The position numbers and the translations under genes are program-made. From the NCBI GenBank assembly GCA_013364255.1, contig CP054936.1, positions 310,001 to 374,000 on the forward strand: DNA of 64,000 nucleotides, written 5' to 3'. This stretch comes from Streptomyces seoulensis. Its GTDB lineage: Bacteria > Actinomycetota > Actinomycetes > Streptomycetales > Streptomycetaceae. Of this stretch, positions 1 through 7,958 are shown piece by piece (position 1 is the first letter of the stretch; every line of letters starts with the position of its first letter). Below the pieces are notes generated by a model. It was not told the DNA's origin. It was given only the letters and a program-made list of their open reading frames with translations, and searched no databases.

Positions 1-1
1 G

Positions 2-310
2 CAGAAGTGGAGGTTCGCCGCCCACGGCGACGGCGTCTTCACGCTGACCGGCGCCAACAGCGGCTACTGCATGGACGTCGAGAACGGCTCCGCGACACCG
101 GGCGCGAACGTCCGGCAGTGGTACTGCAACGGCGCGGCGGCGCAGGACTGGCGCCTGTCGAACGTCGGCCGCGGGTACTACCGGCTCGTCGCCAGGTCCA
201 GCGGCCAGTGCCTGGACGTGGCCGGCGGCTCCCGCGACCCCGGCGGCAACGTGCAGCAGTACACGTGCAACGGCCTGGAGCCGCAGATCTGGCGGCTGGA
301 GCGGGTCTGA
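2..310 (+). CDS. Ricin-B-type lectin domain protein, C-terminal end (5' truncated)
   Basis: The gene enters from outside the window and only its last 102 residues are visible. Three QxW motifs (QKW, QDW, QIW), each after a short hydrophobic stretch, and repeated Cys-containing segments (SGYCMDV, SGQCLDV) mark the final repeats of a ricin-type beta-trefoil. In actinomycetes this module usually sits at the C-terminus of secreted glycoside hydrolases or other extracellular enzymes and binds carbohydrate. The catalytic part is not visible, so the full function is unknown. A strong hairpin follows the stop codon. Its extracellular carbohydrate context suggests that it is not part of the polyketide cluster. 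Confidence 0.85.
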   Translation, partial: QKWRFAAHGDGVFTLTGANSGYCMDVENGSATPGANVRQWYCNGAAAQDWRLSNVGRGYYRLVARSSGQCLDVAGGSRDPGGNVQQYTCNGLEPQIWRLERV

Positions 311-343
311 CACACCGGCGCGGCCCGCGGTACACGCGTACCC

Positions 344-383
344 GTGAGGACGCCTCCGAACTCACACCTGGAGGCGTCCTCAC
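344..383. terminator. Bidirectional hairpin terminator between lectin and SDR genes
   Basis: A perfect 14-bp inverted repeat (344-357 with 370-383, 12-nt loop) lies between two convergent genes. There is no T tract, which is common for actinomycete terminators. Confidence 0.75.
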
Positions 384-413
384 GCGCGTCGGCCGCCTTC
401 CGCGCCGGCCCGG

Positions 414-1295
414 TCACGGACGCCGCTCGGGCGGCAGCTCCACGGGGTAGGGCTCCGCGAAGTCCGCCGACCGGCTCACCTGCTCCCAGGCCGTCGCCTC
501 GGCGAGCCGGCCGCGGGAGTGGTCCAGGGCCATCGTCGCGGCGTTCACGCCGAGGAGGAGGTGGCCCGGGACCTGCTCGCGCCCCACGGTGCGCACGATG
601 ATCTCAGCGGCGCGGCGGGGATCCCCGGCCGCGCCGTCCGTGCTCTGCCGCACGCGCCGGTTCATCTCGCCCACGGTCCGGTCGTAGGCGTCGGGGACGG
701 CGTGGACCGTCATGGACGAGCCGGCCCAGTCGGTGGCGAAGCCGCTGGGCTCGACCACCATGACCCGCACGCCGAACGGCGCGGTCTCCGCGGCCAGCAC
801 ACGGCTGAAGCCGTCGACCGCGAACTTGGCCGCCTGGTAGGAGGCGATGCCCGGCGACCCGCCGACCCGGCCCCCGACGGAGGAGAACTGCACGACGGTG
901 CCCGATCCCTGCCGGCGCAGGGTGGGCAGCGCCGCCTTCGTGACGTTGTAGACACCCCAGAAGTTCGTCTCGAACTGGGCGCGGAAGTCGTCGTCGTCCG
1001 CGGTCTCGATGGGCGACACGTTCGCGTAGCCCGCGTTGTTCACGAGGACGTCGACGCGTCCGAAGTGCGCGATCGCCGCCTCGACGGCCGCACGGGCCGC
1101 CTCGGGGCTGGTGACGTCCAGGGGGAGGGTGAGGACACGATCGCCGTACTCGGCGAACTCCTGCGCCAGGGTCTCGGGGCGGCGGGCCGTGGCGACGACG
1201 TGGTGGCCGGCCTCCAGCGCGGCGGCGACCAGGGCGCGGCCGAGGCCGCGCGACGAACCGGTGATGAACCAGACCTGCGGGTGTGTGGCACTCAT
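414..1295 (-). CDS. SDR-family oxidoreductase
   Basis: This is a classical short-chain dehydrogenase/reductase of 293 residues. It has the cofactor motif TGSSRGLG near residue 13, the NNAG motif, a catalytic Ser in FSSVGG and the Tyr/Lys pair in SYQAAK. An Arg follows the first strand (TARRPE), which favours NADPH. It is cytoplasmic and the substrate cannot be read from sequence. It is divergent from a TetR regulator over a 57-bp gap that carries two direct repeats, so it is probably the target of that regulator. The pair looks like a self-contained stress or detoxification module flanking the polyketide cluster; nothing ties it to the pathway. Confidence 0.9.
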   Translation of the reverse strand: MSATHPQVWFITGSSRGLGRALVAAALEAGHHVVATARRPETLAQEFAEYGDRVLTLPLDVTSPEAARAAVEAAIAHFGRVDVLVNNAGYANVSPIETADDDDFRAQFETNFWGVYNVTKAALPTLRRQGSGTVVQFSSVGGRVGGSPGIASYQAAKFAVDGFSRVLAAETAPFGVRVMVVEPSGFATDWAGSSMTVHAVPDAYDRTVGEMNRRVRQSTDGAAGDPRRAAEIIVRTVGREQVPGHLLLGVNAATMALDHSRGRLAEATAWEQVSRSADFAEPYPVELPPERRP

Positions 1296-1352
1296 GGTTT
1301 TAGTACAACACCGTTCTCTTAATAGTGCAACACCGTTGCGCTACGAGTCCTT
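1296..1352. promoter_or_regulatory. Divergent SDR/TetR promoter region with two direct repeats
   Basis: The 14-mer AGTRCAACACCGTT occurs at 1302-1315 and 1324-1337, 22 bp apart, which is two helical turns. Each copy contains the small dyad AACNNNGTT. It is a likely binding site for the adjacent TetR protein. The repeat differs from the motif found in front of the cluster genes. Confidence 0.6.
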
Positions 1353-2033
1353 ATGATGTCCTCCATGAGTGAGCCTGCCTTTCAGCGTGCGCGCAGCGCG
1401 GCGGCCAAACAGGCCCGTGAACAGGCGATCCTGGAGGCGGCCCGCGCACTCGGCCGCCGCCATGGGGTGCGCGACGTCACCCTCACCGACATCGCGGCGG
1501 CCGTGGGCATGCACAAGTCGGCGCTGCTGCGCTACTTCGAGACCCGGGAGCAGATCTTCCTCGCCCTGACCGCGGACGGCTGGCGGCAGTGGTCCGCCGA
1601 CCTGTGCGGCGATCTGGCGGGCCGGGCGCGGGCCACCCCCGCCGAGGTCGCCGAGGCCGTCACCGGCACGCTCGCGGCCCGCCCCATGTTCTGCGACCTG
1701 CTGGCCCAGGCCCCCCTGAACCTGGAGCGGAACGTGTCGATCGAGTCGGTGCGGTCCTTCAAACTGGTGACGCTCGGGGAGGTGGAGCGGATCGGCCGGG
1801 AGTTGCGCCGCCTCCTCGGACTGACCGAGTCGCAGGCCGTCGACACGATCGCCACGGCGACCAGCATGGCGGGAGCGCTGTGGCAGATGGCCACCCCGGG
1901 GCCGCGTGTGCGGGAGCTGTACCTGAGCGACCCCCGGCTGGGCCATGCCCTCGTCGAGGTGGAGCCCCGCCTGACCCGCGTCCTCACCGCCTACCTCACC
2001 GGGCTCGGCACCGAGGCCCCGCCGGCCGGCTGA
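1353..2033 (+). CDS. TetR/AcrR-family transcriptional regulator
   Basis: A 226-residue protein with an N-terminal helix-turn-helix at about residues 43-62 (TLTDIAAAVGMHKSALLRYF), typical of TetR repressors, and a variable helical C-terminal ligand-binding domain. Three in-frame ATGs occur at the start (1353, 1356, 1365) and no convincing ribosome binding site separates them, so the start is uncertain by four residues. The gene is divergent from the SDR gene and probably represses it and itself through the direct repeats in the gap. The inducer is unknown. Confidence 0.88.
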   Translation: MMSSMSEPAFQRARSAAAKQAREQAILEAARALGRRHGVRDVTLTDIAAAVGMHKSALLRYFETREQIFLALTADGWRQWSADLCGDLAGRARATPAEVAEAVTGTLAARPMFCDLLAQAPLNLERNVSIESVRSFKLVTLGEVERIGRELRRLLGLTESQAVDTIATATSMAGALWQMATPGPRVRELYLSDPRLGHALVEVEPRLTRVLTAYLTGLGTEAPPAG

Positions 2034-2036
2034 CCC

Positions 2037-2068
2037 CGGCTCCACGGCTCCACGGCTCCCCGGCTCCG
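2037..2068. repeat. Short tandem repeat, four 8-bp units
   Basis: Four consecutive copies of CGGCTCCN follow the TetR stop codon directly. No function is apparent. Confidence 0.7.
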
Positions 2069-2897
2069 GCAGCACGCGGTGGTCATGTCAGGTGTGCTCG
2101 GCCTCGGGTCCGGGGACGCCGTCGCCTCTGCGGGCATCAGGGCCGCCAGAGCAACCCGCTTGAGAGCGAGGGGCGTTCAGTCACGAGCGGGGACGGCCGG
2201 AATCCCGCGGGCCCCGCTCACACCTCGTTCGGTCGAGACCAGGCGCCGGCCGCCAGCCGCCGGGCCGGTCCCGCGCACTGCGGCCACGAGCCCGTCCACG
2301 GGCCGGGCCCCGGCGCACACGTGCGCGGGCAGACCGCGCCCGGCCGACCCGACCGCCGGCGCTTCGAGCGGCCGCCGCACGCACACCTCGGGCGCGGGCA
2401 CACCTGCGCGCTCGCGTGATGGTCGACAGGTCGCACTGGGTTCGGGCTGTCGCATGGTCGGGCGTGCGGCGGCACATCGGCGGCTTCGCGACCCGCTCCT
2501 CCCGGCGCGAAAGACGGGCGGCGAACCGCGCCCGGGATGCTGGATGACATCGACCGAAACGCGTTGACCACGTCGATCGCGACCGCCCGCTACGGCACGG
2601 CGCCGTCTCCGTCGCCCGACCGCCTCGGCCACACGTGAGAACCCGTGCCGGACCGCCGGCGACCCGCCGAGAAACGCGGGCACCCGCCGCTGCCTGGGCG
2701 GCAGTTCTCGTCCCACCCCCGAAGAGATCGCGCAGAGCGGCCGGTCCGGGTTCTTCCCGTCGTCCGAAAGCGGAGCGTCGGATGCCCAGCCCGCGCCCGG
2801 GCCACACTGGTCGACGGGACAACGTTTCGGCCATCCTGTTTCCCGAACGGCCCAAGACACGACAGGGCCGCTGACACCGCACTTTGAGAGTTGTCCT

Positions 2898-2907
2898 GTC
2901 ATATGAC
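2898..2907. promoter_or_regulatory. 10-bp palindrome upstream of the LuxR gene
   Basis: GTCATATGAC is a perfect AT-centred palindrome in GC-rich DNA, about 107 bp before the LuxR start codon. It could be an operator for control of the regulator itself. This rests on symmetry and position only. Confidence 0.3.
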
Positions 2908-3013
2908 GGTGGTTCTGGCCGCACCGGTCCTCCAGGTCTCACAACCAAGGGTCTTGCGGGCCACAGCCATCGGTTGATTGGCTGGCCCTCCGACCACCAG
3001 GAGGGGGACAGGT

Positions 3014-3826
3014 GTGGCCACAGTCGAGGCAGTGTCCGACTCGGAATACCTGAAGTCGTTGATCATCAACACCGTACAGGAACTCTGGGAAGACAAAGCG
3101 GCCCTGGTGAAGTTCCTCAACGTCGTCCGCCGCAGCGAGGGTTTCGCCGACCTGGCCGACACCCTGGAGCGCTCGCACCTCCGGCCGGTGATCATCGATG
3201 AGGGAATGCAGGAACTCTGCGGCGCCTCGGAACGGCCGATGGAGTCCCACCCTCAGCAGGAACGGTCCTGCATAGTGTGTCAGCCGTCGGACGCGGCCGA
3301 CCGGCAGGAAACACCCGTGCGATGCGGCGAGCCGCGCGCCTGGACAAGGGAAACGGAACGGGCCGCACTCCTGACTCCCAGGGAAATCGAAGTGTTCCTG
3401 CTGCTGGGTGTGGGGTCCTCGAACCGAACGATCGCGACGAGCTTAGGAATCACCGAGCGCACGGTCAAAGCCCATGTCGCCCGGATCATGGCCAAGATCG
3501 GCGTGGAGTCACGACTGCAGGCCGGCCTGGCGGCGTACGTCTATCAGAAGTCCGCACAGGACGCGACGACCTCGGATCTGCGTCAGGTGAGCGGCATCAC
3601 CGACGCGGAGAGCGCGCAGAAGAGTGCCTGGAACCTCTTCTCACTGGCCTCCCCCGCCCCGGGCGGTCGCGGCGCCGGCGCCCAGACGGTGATCTCCGAC
3701 TCGGGAGCGGGGGACATCCCGCGGCCGGGACCGCACGAGTCCCGGTACGACCGCCCCTTGTACCGGTCCGCTCGCACAGGGCTCACGACACCGCCCACAC
3801 CCGCCGCTTCGACCTTGACGCCCTGA
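3014..3826 (+). CDS. LuxR-family regulator, probable cluster activator, with a TTA codon
   Basis: A 270-residue protein starting at GTG 3014. I chose this start because a strong AGGAGGGGG site lies about 7 nt upstream; an in-frame ATG at 2978 lacks one. Residues 119-176 form a LuxR/GerE-type helix-turn-helix (LTPREIEVFLLL, then ERTVKAHVARIMAKIGV). The N-terminal ~110 residues match no receiver, ATPase or PAS signature I recognise, and a Cys pair (CIVC) sits near residues 86-89. Leu144, inside the DNA-binding domain, is encoded by TTA (3443-3445), so translation should depend on the bldA leucyl-tRNA. As the only regulator inside the cluster side of the window, it is the best candidate to bind the repeated operators. 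The C-terminal tail after residue 200 is Pro/Ser/Gly-rich and probably disordered. Confidence 0.87.
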   Translation: MATVEAVSDSEYLKSLIINTVQELWEDKAALVKFLNVVRRSEGFADLADTLERSHLRPVIIDEGMQELCGASERPMESHPQQERSCIVCQPSDAADRQETPVRCGEPRAWTRETERAALLTPREIEVFLLLGVGSSNRTIATSLGITERTVKAHVARIMAKIGVESRLQAGLAAYVYQKSAQDATTSDLRQVSGITDAESAQKSAWNLFSLASPAPGGRGAGAQTVISDSGAGDIPRPGPHESRYDRPLYRSARTGLTTPPTPAASTLTP

Positions 3827-3929
3827 GACCACCGCCGGCCGTCCATGACGTCCCGCGTCGTCCCGGCGGCTCACCCCGGCGCTCGTTTCCGCACACCGTC
3901 CGGAATGCTTGAACGCGCGAATCCGGAGA

Positions 3930-3979
3930 GAACTGCACTTTCGTACATGCCCCCGCCCACCTGTACAAAGGTTCAGCTT
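3930..3979. promoter_or_regulatory. Cluster operator A, upstream of SnoaL-like gene
   Basis: Two facing half-sites: 3930-3947 (GAACTGCACTTTCGTACA, 16 of 18 to the consensus GAAGTGRACYTTSGTRCA) and 3962-3979 on the other strand (14 of 18), 14 bp apart. The site is about 170 bp before the start codon of the SnoaL-like gene, in a 323-bp gap that otherwise holds nothing recognisable. Confidence 0.6.
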
Positions 3980-4149
3980 TCGCAGGAAGCGATCTCTGCG
4001 TAGAAATAGCTCCGATGGAATCCGCTCCCGACGGGCGGAATTCACACCGCGAATCCCGGTGAACGGCGCCGTGCACCTCATTCTCACGGTGTGACCGGAT
4101 CACGCGCCCACGAAAACCGTGAAGGCTGCTATGCGCAAGCGGAGGACAC

Positions 4150-4608
4150 ATGGCTGAGATAACCCAGGAACTGGTCGCTGCCGCCTACGAGGCGGTGACC
4201 TGCGGCGACCGGGAGAAGACCGCGCTGTACTGGTCCGAGGACCTGCGTTTCTTCGCGCCGGGAAGCCACGCCGGGTCCGGCTGGCGCGTCGGCATCGACG
4301 ACTTCCTGTCCTACGTCCAGGACATGCTCGCGGCGTCCGGCGGTTCCTGGAGCATGCAGCCCATCACGTTGCTCATCAACAACGAGGACGGCTACTCCGT
4401 CGACGCCAACAGGATCCACGCCGTGCGCGAGGGCGCGCCGAAGGACAGCACCTCGCCCTTCGACGTGCTCGACATCTCCGGGGTGCAGATGCTCAAGTGG
4501 GAGAACGGCAAGGTGGTGGAGGGATACGGCGGCATCTTCGGCGACGGCGGGACGAACTACACCCAGTGGTGGTCGCCGGTCGACGGCGCCGGAGAGCGAC
4601 GCTACTGA
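4150..4608 (+). CDS. SnoaL-like / NTF2-fold protein
   Basis: A 152-residue single-domain protein starting right after a GCGGAGGA ribosome binding site. The pattern of an N-terminal helix pair (ELVAAAYEAVTCGD), an acidic/aromatic segment (YWSEDLRFFAPG) and a C-terminal sheet ending KWENGKVVEGYGG fits the NTF2-like alpha+beta barrel of SnoaL-type polyketide cyclases, ester-chain hydroxylases and isomerases. In PKS clusters such proteins catalyse cyclisation, dehydration or double-bond shifts without a cofactor. The stop codon overlaps the end of the convergent hydrolase gene by 7 bp. Operator A upstream makes it a cluster member. The exact reaction cannot be assigned. Confidence 0.75.
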   Translation: MAEITQELVAAAYEAVTCGDREKTALYWSEDLRFFAPGSHAGSGWRVGIDDFLSYVQDMLAASGGSWSMQPITLLINNEDGYSVDANRIHAVREGAPKDSTSPFDVLDISGVQMLKWENGKVVEGYGGIFGDGGTNYTQWWSPVDGAGERRY

Positions 4609-5372
4609 TCCGCGAGGAAGCCCGCGACCGTCTCCGCCAGCTCCGGCGCGGCGGTCGCGGTCGTGTGGTTCCCAGGCACGACCGCGTGTGTTCCGCGGGG
4701 CAGCGCTCGGGCCAGGGCCTCGGCGGAGCCGTCCCGATCGTCGTCGGCGCCGATCACCACGAGCGTCGGCGCCCTGATCCCGCTCAGGGCGCCGACGCTC
4801 GTGTCGACCACCGTGTCCAGGACGTGCAGCAGGGCCCGGGGGTCGCCCCCGGTACGGTGCAGCCACTGCTCCGCCTTCCACTCGTCCGAACCGGGTTCGA
4901 ACGTGCCGGGATTGCCGAAGACGCGCCGCAGGTACCGGGCCACCGCGCCGCCGTGACCGGTGACTTCGCGCAGCCCTTGCCCCGCGACGACCGCCCGGCG
5001 CGGCGTGGCCCCTCGCACCAGCATCCTGACGACGGTGCGGGCGCCCAAGGAGTAGCCGCCGAGGTCGTAGTCGGCCAGTGCCAGGTGTTCGATCAACGCG
5101 AAGGCGTCGTCGGTCAGCACATCGGCCGGGTATCGGGCGGCGTCCTGGGGTGCGGAGCTGTCGCCGTGCGCCCGCAGGTCCGGCATGACGAGTCGGTGAC
5201 CGCGGTCGGCGAGGGCGGCGGCGAAGCCGGACCGTATCCAGTTCTGCGTCGCGGACGAGAAGAAGCCGTGCAGCAGTACGAGCGGCCGCCCGGTTCCGCA
5301 CTCGCGGAAGGCGAGCCTGGTGCCGTCCCGGCCCCGGAAGTGACGCACCGTCAGGTCAGCCAGGTCAGCCAT
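4602..5372 (-). CDS. Alpha/beta-fold hydrolase
   Basis: A 256-residue alpha/beta hydrolase with the oxyanion segment HGFFSS near residue 35, the nucleophile elbow GYSLG (Ser108), an acid candidate in IGADDDRDGS and a C-terminal His in GNHTT. The length matches single-domain esterases, epoxide hydrolases and C-C hydrolases. No signal peptide is seen, so it is cytoplasmic. It lies on the same strand as the ANL enzyme and CoA-transferase but 107 bp downstream of them, with a small hairpin in the gap, so it may be read through or have its own promoter. Hydrolysis of an ester, lactone or thioester intermediate is plausible; the substrate is not readable. Confidence 0.85.
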   Translation of the reverse strand: MADLADLTVRHFRGRDGTRLAFRECGTGRPLVLLHGFFSSATQNWIRSGFAAALADRGHRLVMPDLRAHGDSSAPQDAARYPADVLTDDAFALIEHLALADYDLGGYSLGARTVVRMLVRGATPRRAVVAGQGLREVTGHGGAVARYLRRVFGNPGTFEPGSDEWKAEQWLHRTGGDPRALLHVLDTVVDTSVGALSGIRAPTLVVIGADDDRDGSAEALARALPRGTHAVVPGNHTTATAAPELAETVAGFLADQ

Positions 5373-5405
5373 GTCGCCGACCGTACCGTGCCGTGCCCGC
5401 CGCGT

Positions 5406-5439
5406 CCGGGCCGGTCGATGGCCCGCCGCACCGGCCCGG
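5406..5439 (-). terminator. Possible weak hairpin after the ANL enzyme gene
   Basis: A 9-bp inverted repeat (5406-5414 with 5431-5439) sits just after the stop codon of the minus-strand ANL gene and before the hydrolase gene. It may be an attenuating terminator. Confidence 0.3.
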
Positions 5440-5479
5440 CTCTCGGCTCGACCGCCCGGACCGGTGCACGAGGCAGGGG

Positions 5480-6586
5480 TCAGTAGACACCCTCGATGAC
5501 CTTCTCGCCGTTGAAGCTGTCGAGCGGGGCCGGCGAGGACACCGAGTCACCGATCTGCCCCGTCCGTCCGGGTATCCGGATCACCGTGTCCCGTTCGGCG
5601 TTGTTGGGGAGGAACATCCCCTTGCTGACGTGATTCATCACGATCTGACCGCGTTCGCCGTACTCCACCGGCCGGCCCGTCTCGGGGTCGACGACCCGGA
5701 AGGTCACCACGGGGCTGCGCGGGTCGTACACGATGTCCTCGTCCGGGCTGAGCCCCGGACGCTCGGTGGCGCTCTCCAGGATCATCAGGCTGCCGTACCG
5801 GCTGATCATCCGTACGTTCGGGAAGTGCTCGTGGCGCAGGACGAACCGCTCGTCGACGGTCATGTGGGCGCCGCCCCAGAAGATCAGTTCCACCTTGGCG
5901 TTGATGAGTTCGACCAGCCGGGGCCGACGCGCGCAGGCGCGCAGCACCGGCGGCGTGGTCACCAGGAGCCCGATGCGCTGGGTGGCCAGGATGTGCTCCG
6001 CCTGGTCGAGAATGTGCTCGAGGTATGCCTCGGCCTGCTCCGCCTGTTTGTCCGCGATGATCTTCTTGACCCACCGCGGGTCCATGTCGATGCAGAACTT
6101 GACCGTGTTCTGACGTTCGGCGATGTAGTCGTACATGCAGCCGATCTTGTGCGGACCGGTCGGCGTGAGCACCAGCATGTTGGACGGTTCCCGGTCGGCG
6201 AACTGGGGGCCTCTCAGCATCCGGTCCACCGCGTCGGCGATCCAGTCCGGCATGAGGATGGCCCTCTTGGGCGCGCCGGTGGTCCCGCCGCTCTCGAAGA
6301 CCCTCGGGGCGGGGGGACGCGGACCGTATCCGCGCGGGATCAGATCCTCGACCGGGACGGTGCGCAGCTCGTCCACCACGTTCGGGAAGAGCCGCAGATC
6401 GTCGTACGTCCGCACGTCCGTGAGCGGATCGAAGTCCAGTCGGCCGACGCGGCGCAGCCAGAACGGGGATCCGGTCTCCGGCCCGAAGTGCCAGCGGATC
6501 GCGGTGCGCAGGTAGGCGTCGGGGTCGGACGGGTCGAGCGACGGGTCCAGCATCTGCCAGTGCCGGCTGTCGGCGGTCTCGCTCAT
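5480..6586 (-). CDS. ANL-superfamily adenylating enzyme lacking the C-terminal domain (PaaK/EhpF-like)
   Basis: A 368-residue protein whose start codon overlaps the stop of the CoA-transferase gene (ATGA), implying coupled translation. The phosphate-binding loop ESGGTTGAPKRAI near residue 100 and later core motifs (FWGGAHMT, a GERGQIV sheet) identify the large domain of acyl-adenylate enzymes, closest in layout to phenylacetate-CoA ligase and phenazine-type EhpF proteins. It ends (GEKVIEGVY) where the ~100-residue mobile C-terminal domain of full-length ligases would begin. By analogy it may form an acyl-adenylate but be poor at the second, thioester-forming step. Pairing with a CoA-transferase suggests activation of a carboxylic acid for the pathway. 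The acid is unknown. Confidence 0.8.
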   Translation of the reverse strand: MSETADSRHWQMLDPSLDPSDPDAYLRTAIRWHFGPETGSPFWLRRVGRLDFDPLTDVRTYDDLRLFPNVVDELRTVPVEDLIPRGYGPRPPAPRVFESGGTTGAPKRAILMPDWIADAVDRMLRGPQFADREPSNMLVLTPTGPHKIGCMYDYIAERQNTVKFCIDMDPRWVKKIIADKQAEQAEAYLEHILDQAEHILATQRIGLLVTTPPVLRACARRPRLVELINAKVELIFWGGAHMTVDERFVLRHEHFPNVRMISRYGSLMILESATERPGLSPDEDIVYDPRSPVVTFRVVDPETGRPVEYGERGQIVMNHVSKGMFLPNNAERDTVIRIPGRTGQIGDSVSSPAPLDSFNGEKVIEGVY

Positions 6587-7755
6587 CGGTGGTCTCCGTT
6601 CAGGACGTCGTCGGTGTGCTCGCCCAGCCGCGGGCCCGGCCATCGGATCCGTCCCGGTGTCTCGGAGAGCCGGAAGGCCACGTTGGGCATGCGAACGCTG
6701 TCGAGTTCGTCGTCCGGTACGGCCACCGTGGCCTGCCGCGCCAGGAAGTGCGGGTCGCGCAGGACGTCGTCCACTTCGTAGATCGGCGCGACCGCGGCTC
6801 CCGCGTCCTCGAACGCGGCGATCACCTCGTCCCGGCGGAAGCGGCCGATGTACTCGCCGAGCGCGTCGTCGAGCACAGCGCGGTGGGACACCCGGCCACG
6901 GCCGGAGGCGAACCACGGTTCTCCGGCCAGTTCGGGCCGGCCCACCAGCCGGACCACCCTCTCGGCCACCGAGCGGGCGGGCGCCGACACCGCCACCCAC
7001 CGCCCGTCGGCGCACCGGTAGACGTTGCGGGGCGCGTTGTTGTCCGATCCGCTCCCCACCCGCCGGGGAATGACGCCGAGTTTGTCGTAGGCGGTCACCT
7101 GGGCGCCCATGGCCGCGATCATCGCCTCGGTGATCGAGACGTCGGCGACCTGCCCCCGGCCGATCCGTCGCCGGGCGTGCAGGGCGATGAGGGTCGCGCA
7201 GGCGGCCTGTACGCCGGCCATCACGTCCGCCAGCGGGAACGCCGGGAGCAGCGGCGGTCCGTCGCGTTCCCCGGACATGGCCGCGAGACCGCTCATCGCC
7301 TCCGCGAGGGTGCCGAATCCGGGCCTGTTCGCGTAGGGGCCGTCCTGGCCGAAGCCGGTCACCCGGGTCACGACCAGGTCCGGGTTGGCCTTGTGGAGCA
7401 CTTCGGGTGAGAACCCCCACCGCTCCAGCGTGCCGGGCCTGAAGTTCTCGATCAGGACGTCGGCGCCGGTCACCAGGTCCATGAACCGGTGGTGATTCTG
7501 CGGATCCTTCAGGTCCAGGACGACGCTCTTCTTGTTGCGGTTCACCGATTTCCACAGCAGGGGAACGTCGTCGCACTGGTAGCCGTATCCGCGGAGCGGG
7601 TCTCCGGTGGGGTGCTCGATTTTGATCACTTCGGCACCGAAATCCCCCAGCATCGCCGCGGCGAAGGGAGCCGCCAGCAGAGTGCCGATGTCGATGACTT
7701 TCACATCGGCGAGAGGCGCCGGCGTACTGTCCGGCACCACGTCTTCCTCCGGCAT
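6583..7755 (-). CDS. Class III CoA-transferase (CaiB/BaiF family)
   Basis: A 390-residue protein. I chose ATG 7755, preceded by GGAGGAAG at good spacing, because upstream in-frame codons read through the divergent promoter. Family signatures are LLAAPFAAAMLGDFGAEVIKIE near the N-terminus, NRNKKSVVLDLK, NFRPGTLERWG and GPYANRPGFGTLAEAMSG. These enzymes move CoA between carboxylic acids through acyl-Asp intermediates; I could not assign the catalytic Asp with confidence. It is coupled to the downstream ANL enzyme by an ATGA overlap and shares operator B with the divergent methyltransferase operon. With the CitE-like and PrpD-family genes elsewhere in the cluster it suggests dicarboxyl-CoA chemistry. 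Confidence 0.88.
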   Translation of the reverse strand: MPEEDVVPDSTPAPLADVKVIDIGTLLAAPFAAAMLGDFGAEVIKIEHPTGDPLRGYGYQCDDVPLLWKSVNRNKKSVVLDLKDPQNHHRFMDLVTGADVLIENFRPGTLERWGFSPEVLHKANPDLVVTRVTGFGQDGPYANRPGFGTLAEAMSGLAAMSGERDGPPLLPAFPLADVMAGVQAACATLIALHARRRIGRGQVADVSITEAMIAAMGAQVTAYDKLGVIPRRVGSGSDNNAPRNVYRCADGRWVAVSAPARSVAERVVRLVGRPELAGEPWFASGRGRVSHRAVLDDALGEYIGRFRRDEVIAAFEDAGAAVAPIYEVDDVLRDPHFLARQATVAVPDDELDSVRMPNVAFRLSETPGRIRWPGPRLGEHTDDVLNGDHR

Positions 7756-7823
7756 CGGATCTTCCTCCGGCAGCGGCAGAATACTGGACACTGGCACTTC
7801 TACCGCTCGGACGGCGTGCGCGT

Positions 7824-7869
7824 GAAGTGGACCTTGGTACACCGGGCCTTCTGCACGAAGGTTCACTTC
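7824..7869. promoter_or_regulatory. Cluster operator B, divergent CoA-transferase/methyltransferase promoters
   Basis: Half-sites at 7824-7841 (GAAGTGGACCTTGGTACA, full match) and, reversed, at 7852-7869, separated by 10 bp. The 203-bp gap serves two divergent operons, one per direction. Confidence 0.68.
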
Positions 7870-7958
7870 ACCTCCCCCGGCCATGCCGGTTACATGGAGA
7901 ACCGAGGCACGCCGACTTCGCACTTCGGCCGGTCCGAGTGGCAGGGGAACAAAACACC

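Larger units (their letters stand above)
2034..3013. other. Long intergenic region without a recognisable gene
   Basis: About 980 bp between the TetR and LuxR genes. Open frames exist on both strands but encode Arg/Pro/Gly-rich translations without domains, and the composition is less codon-like than in the neighbours. It marks the probable left edge of the biosynthetic cluster. It starts with an 8-bp tandem repeat and ends with a 10-bp palindrome and the leader of the LuxR gene. Confidence 0.6.

Noticed and set aside
2177..2948. Long minus-strand frames in the gap before the LuxR gene
   Set aside because: Two overlapping Arg/Pro-rich translations in different frames with no ribosome binding site, domain or codon bias; typical GC-rich chance frames.
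2978..3013. Upstream in-frame ATG as the start of the LuxR gene
   Set aside because: No ribosome binding site precedes it, while GTG 3014 has a strong one at good distance and the added residues look non-protein-like.
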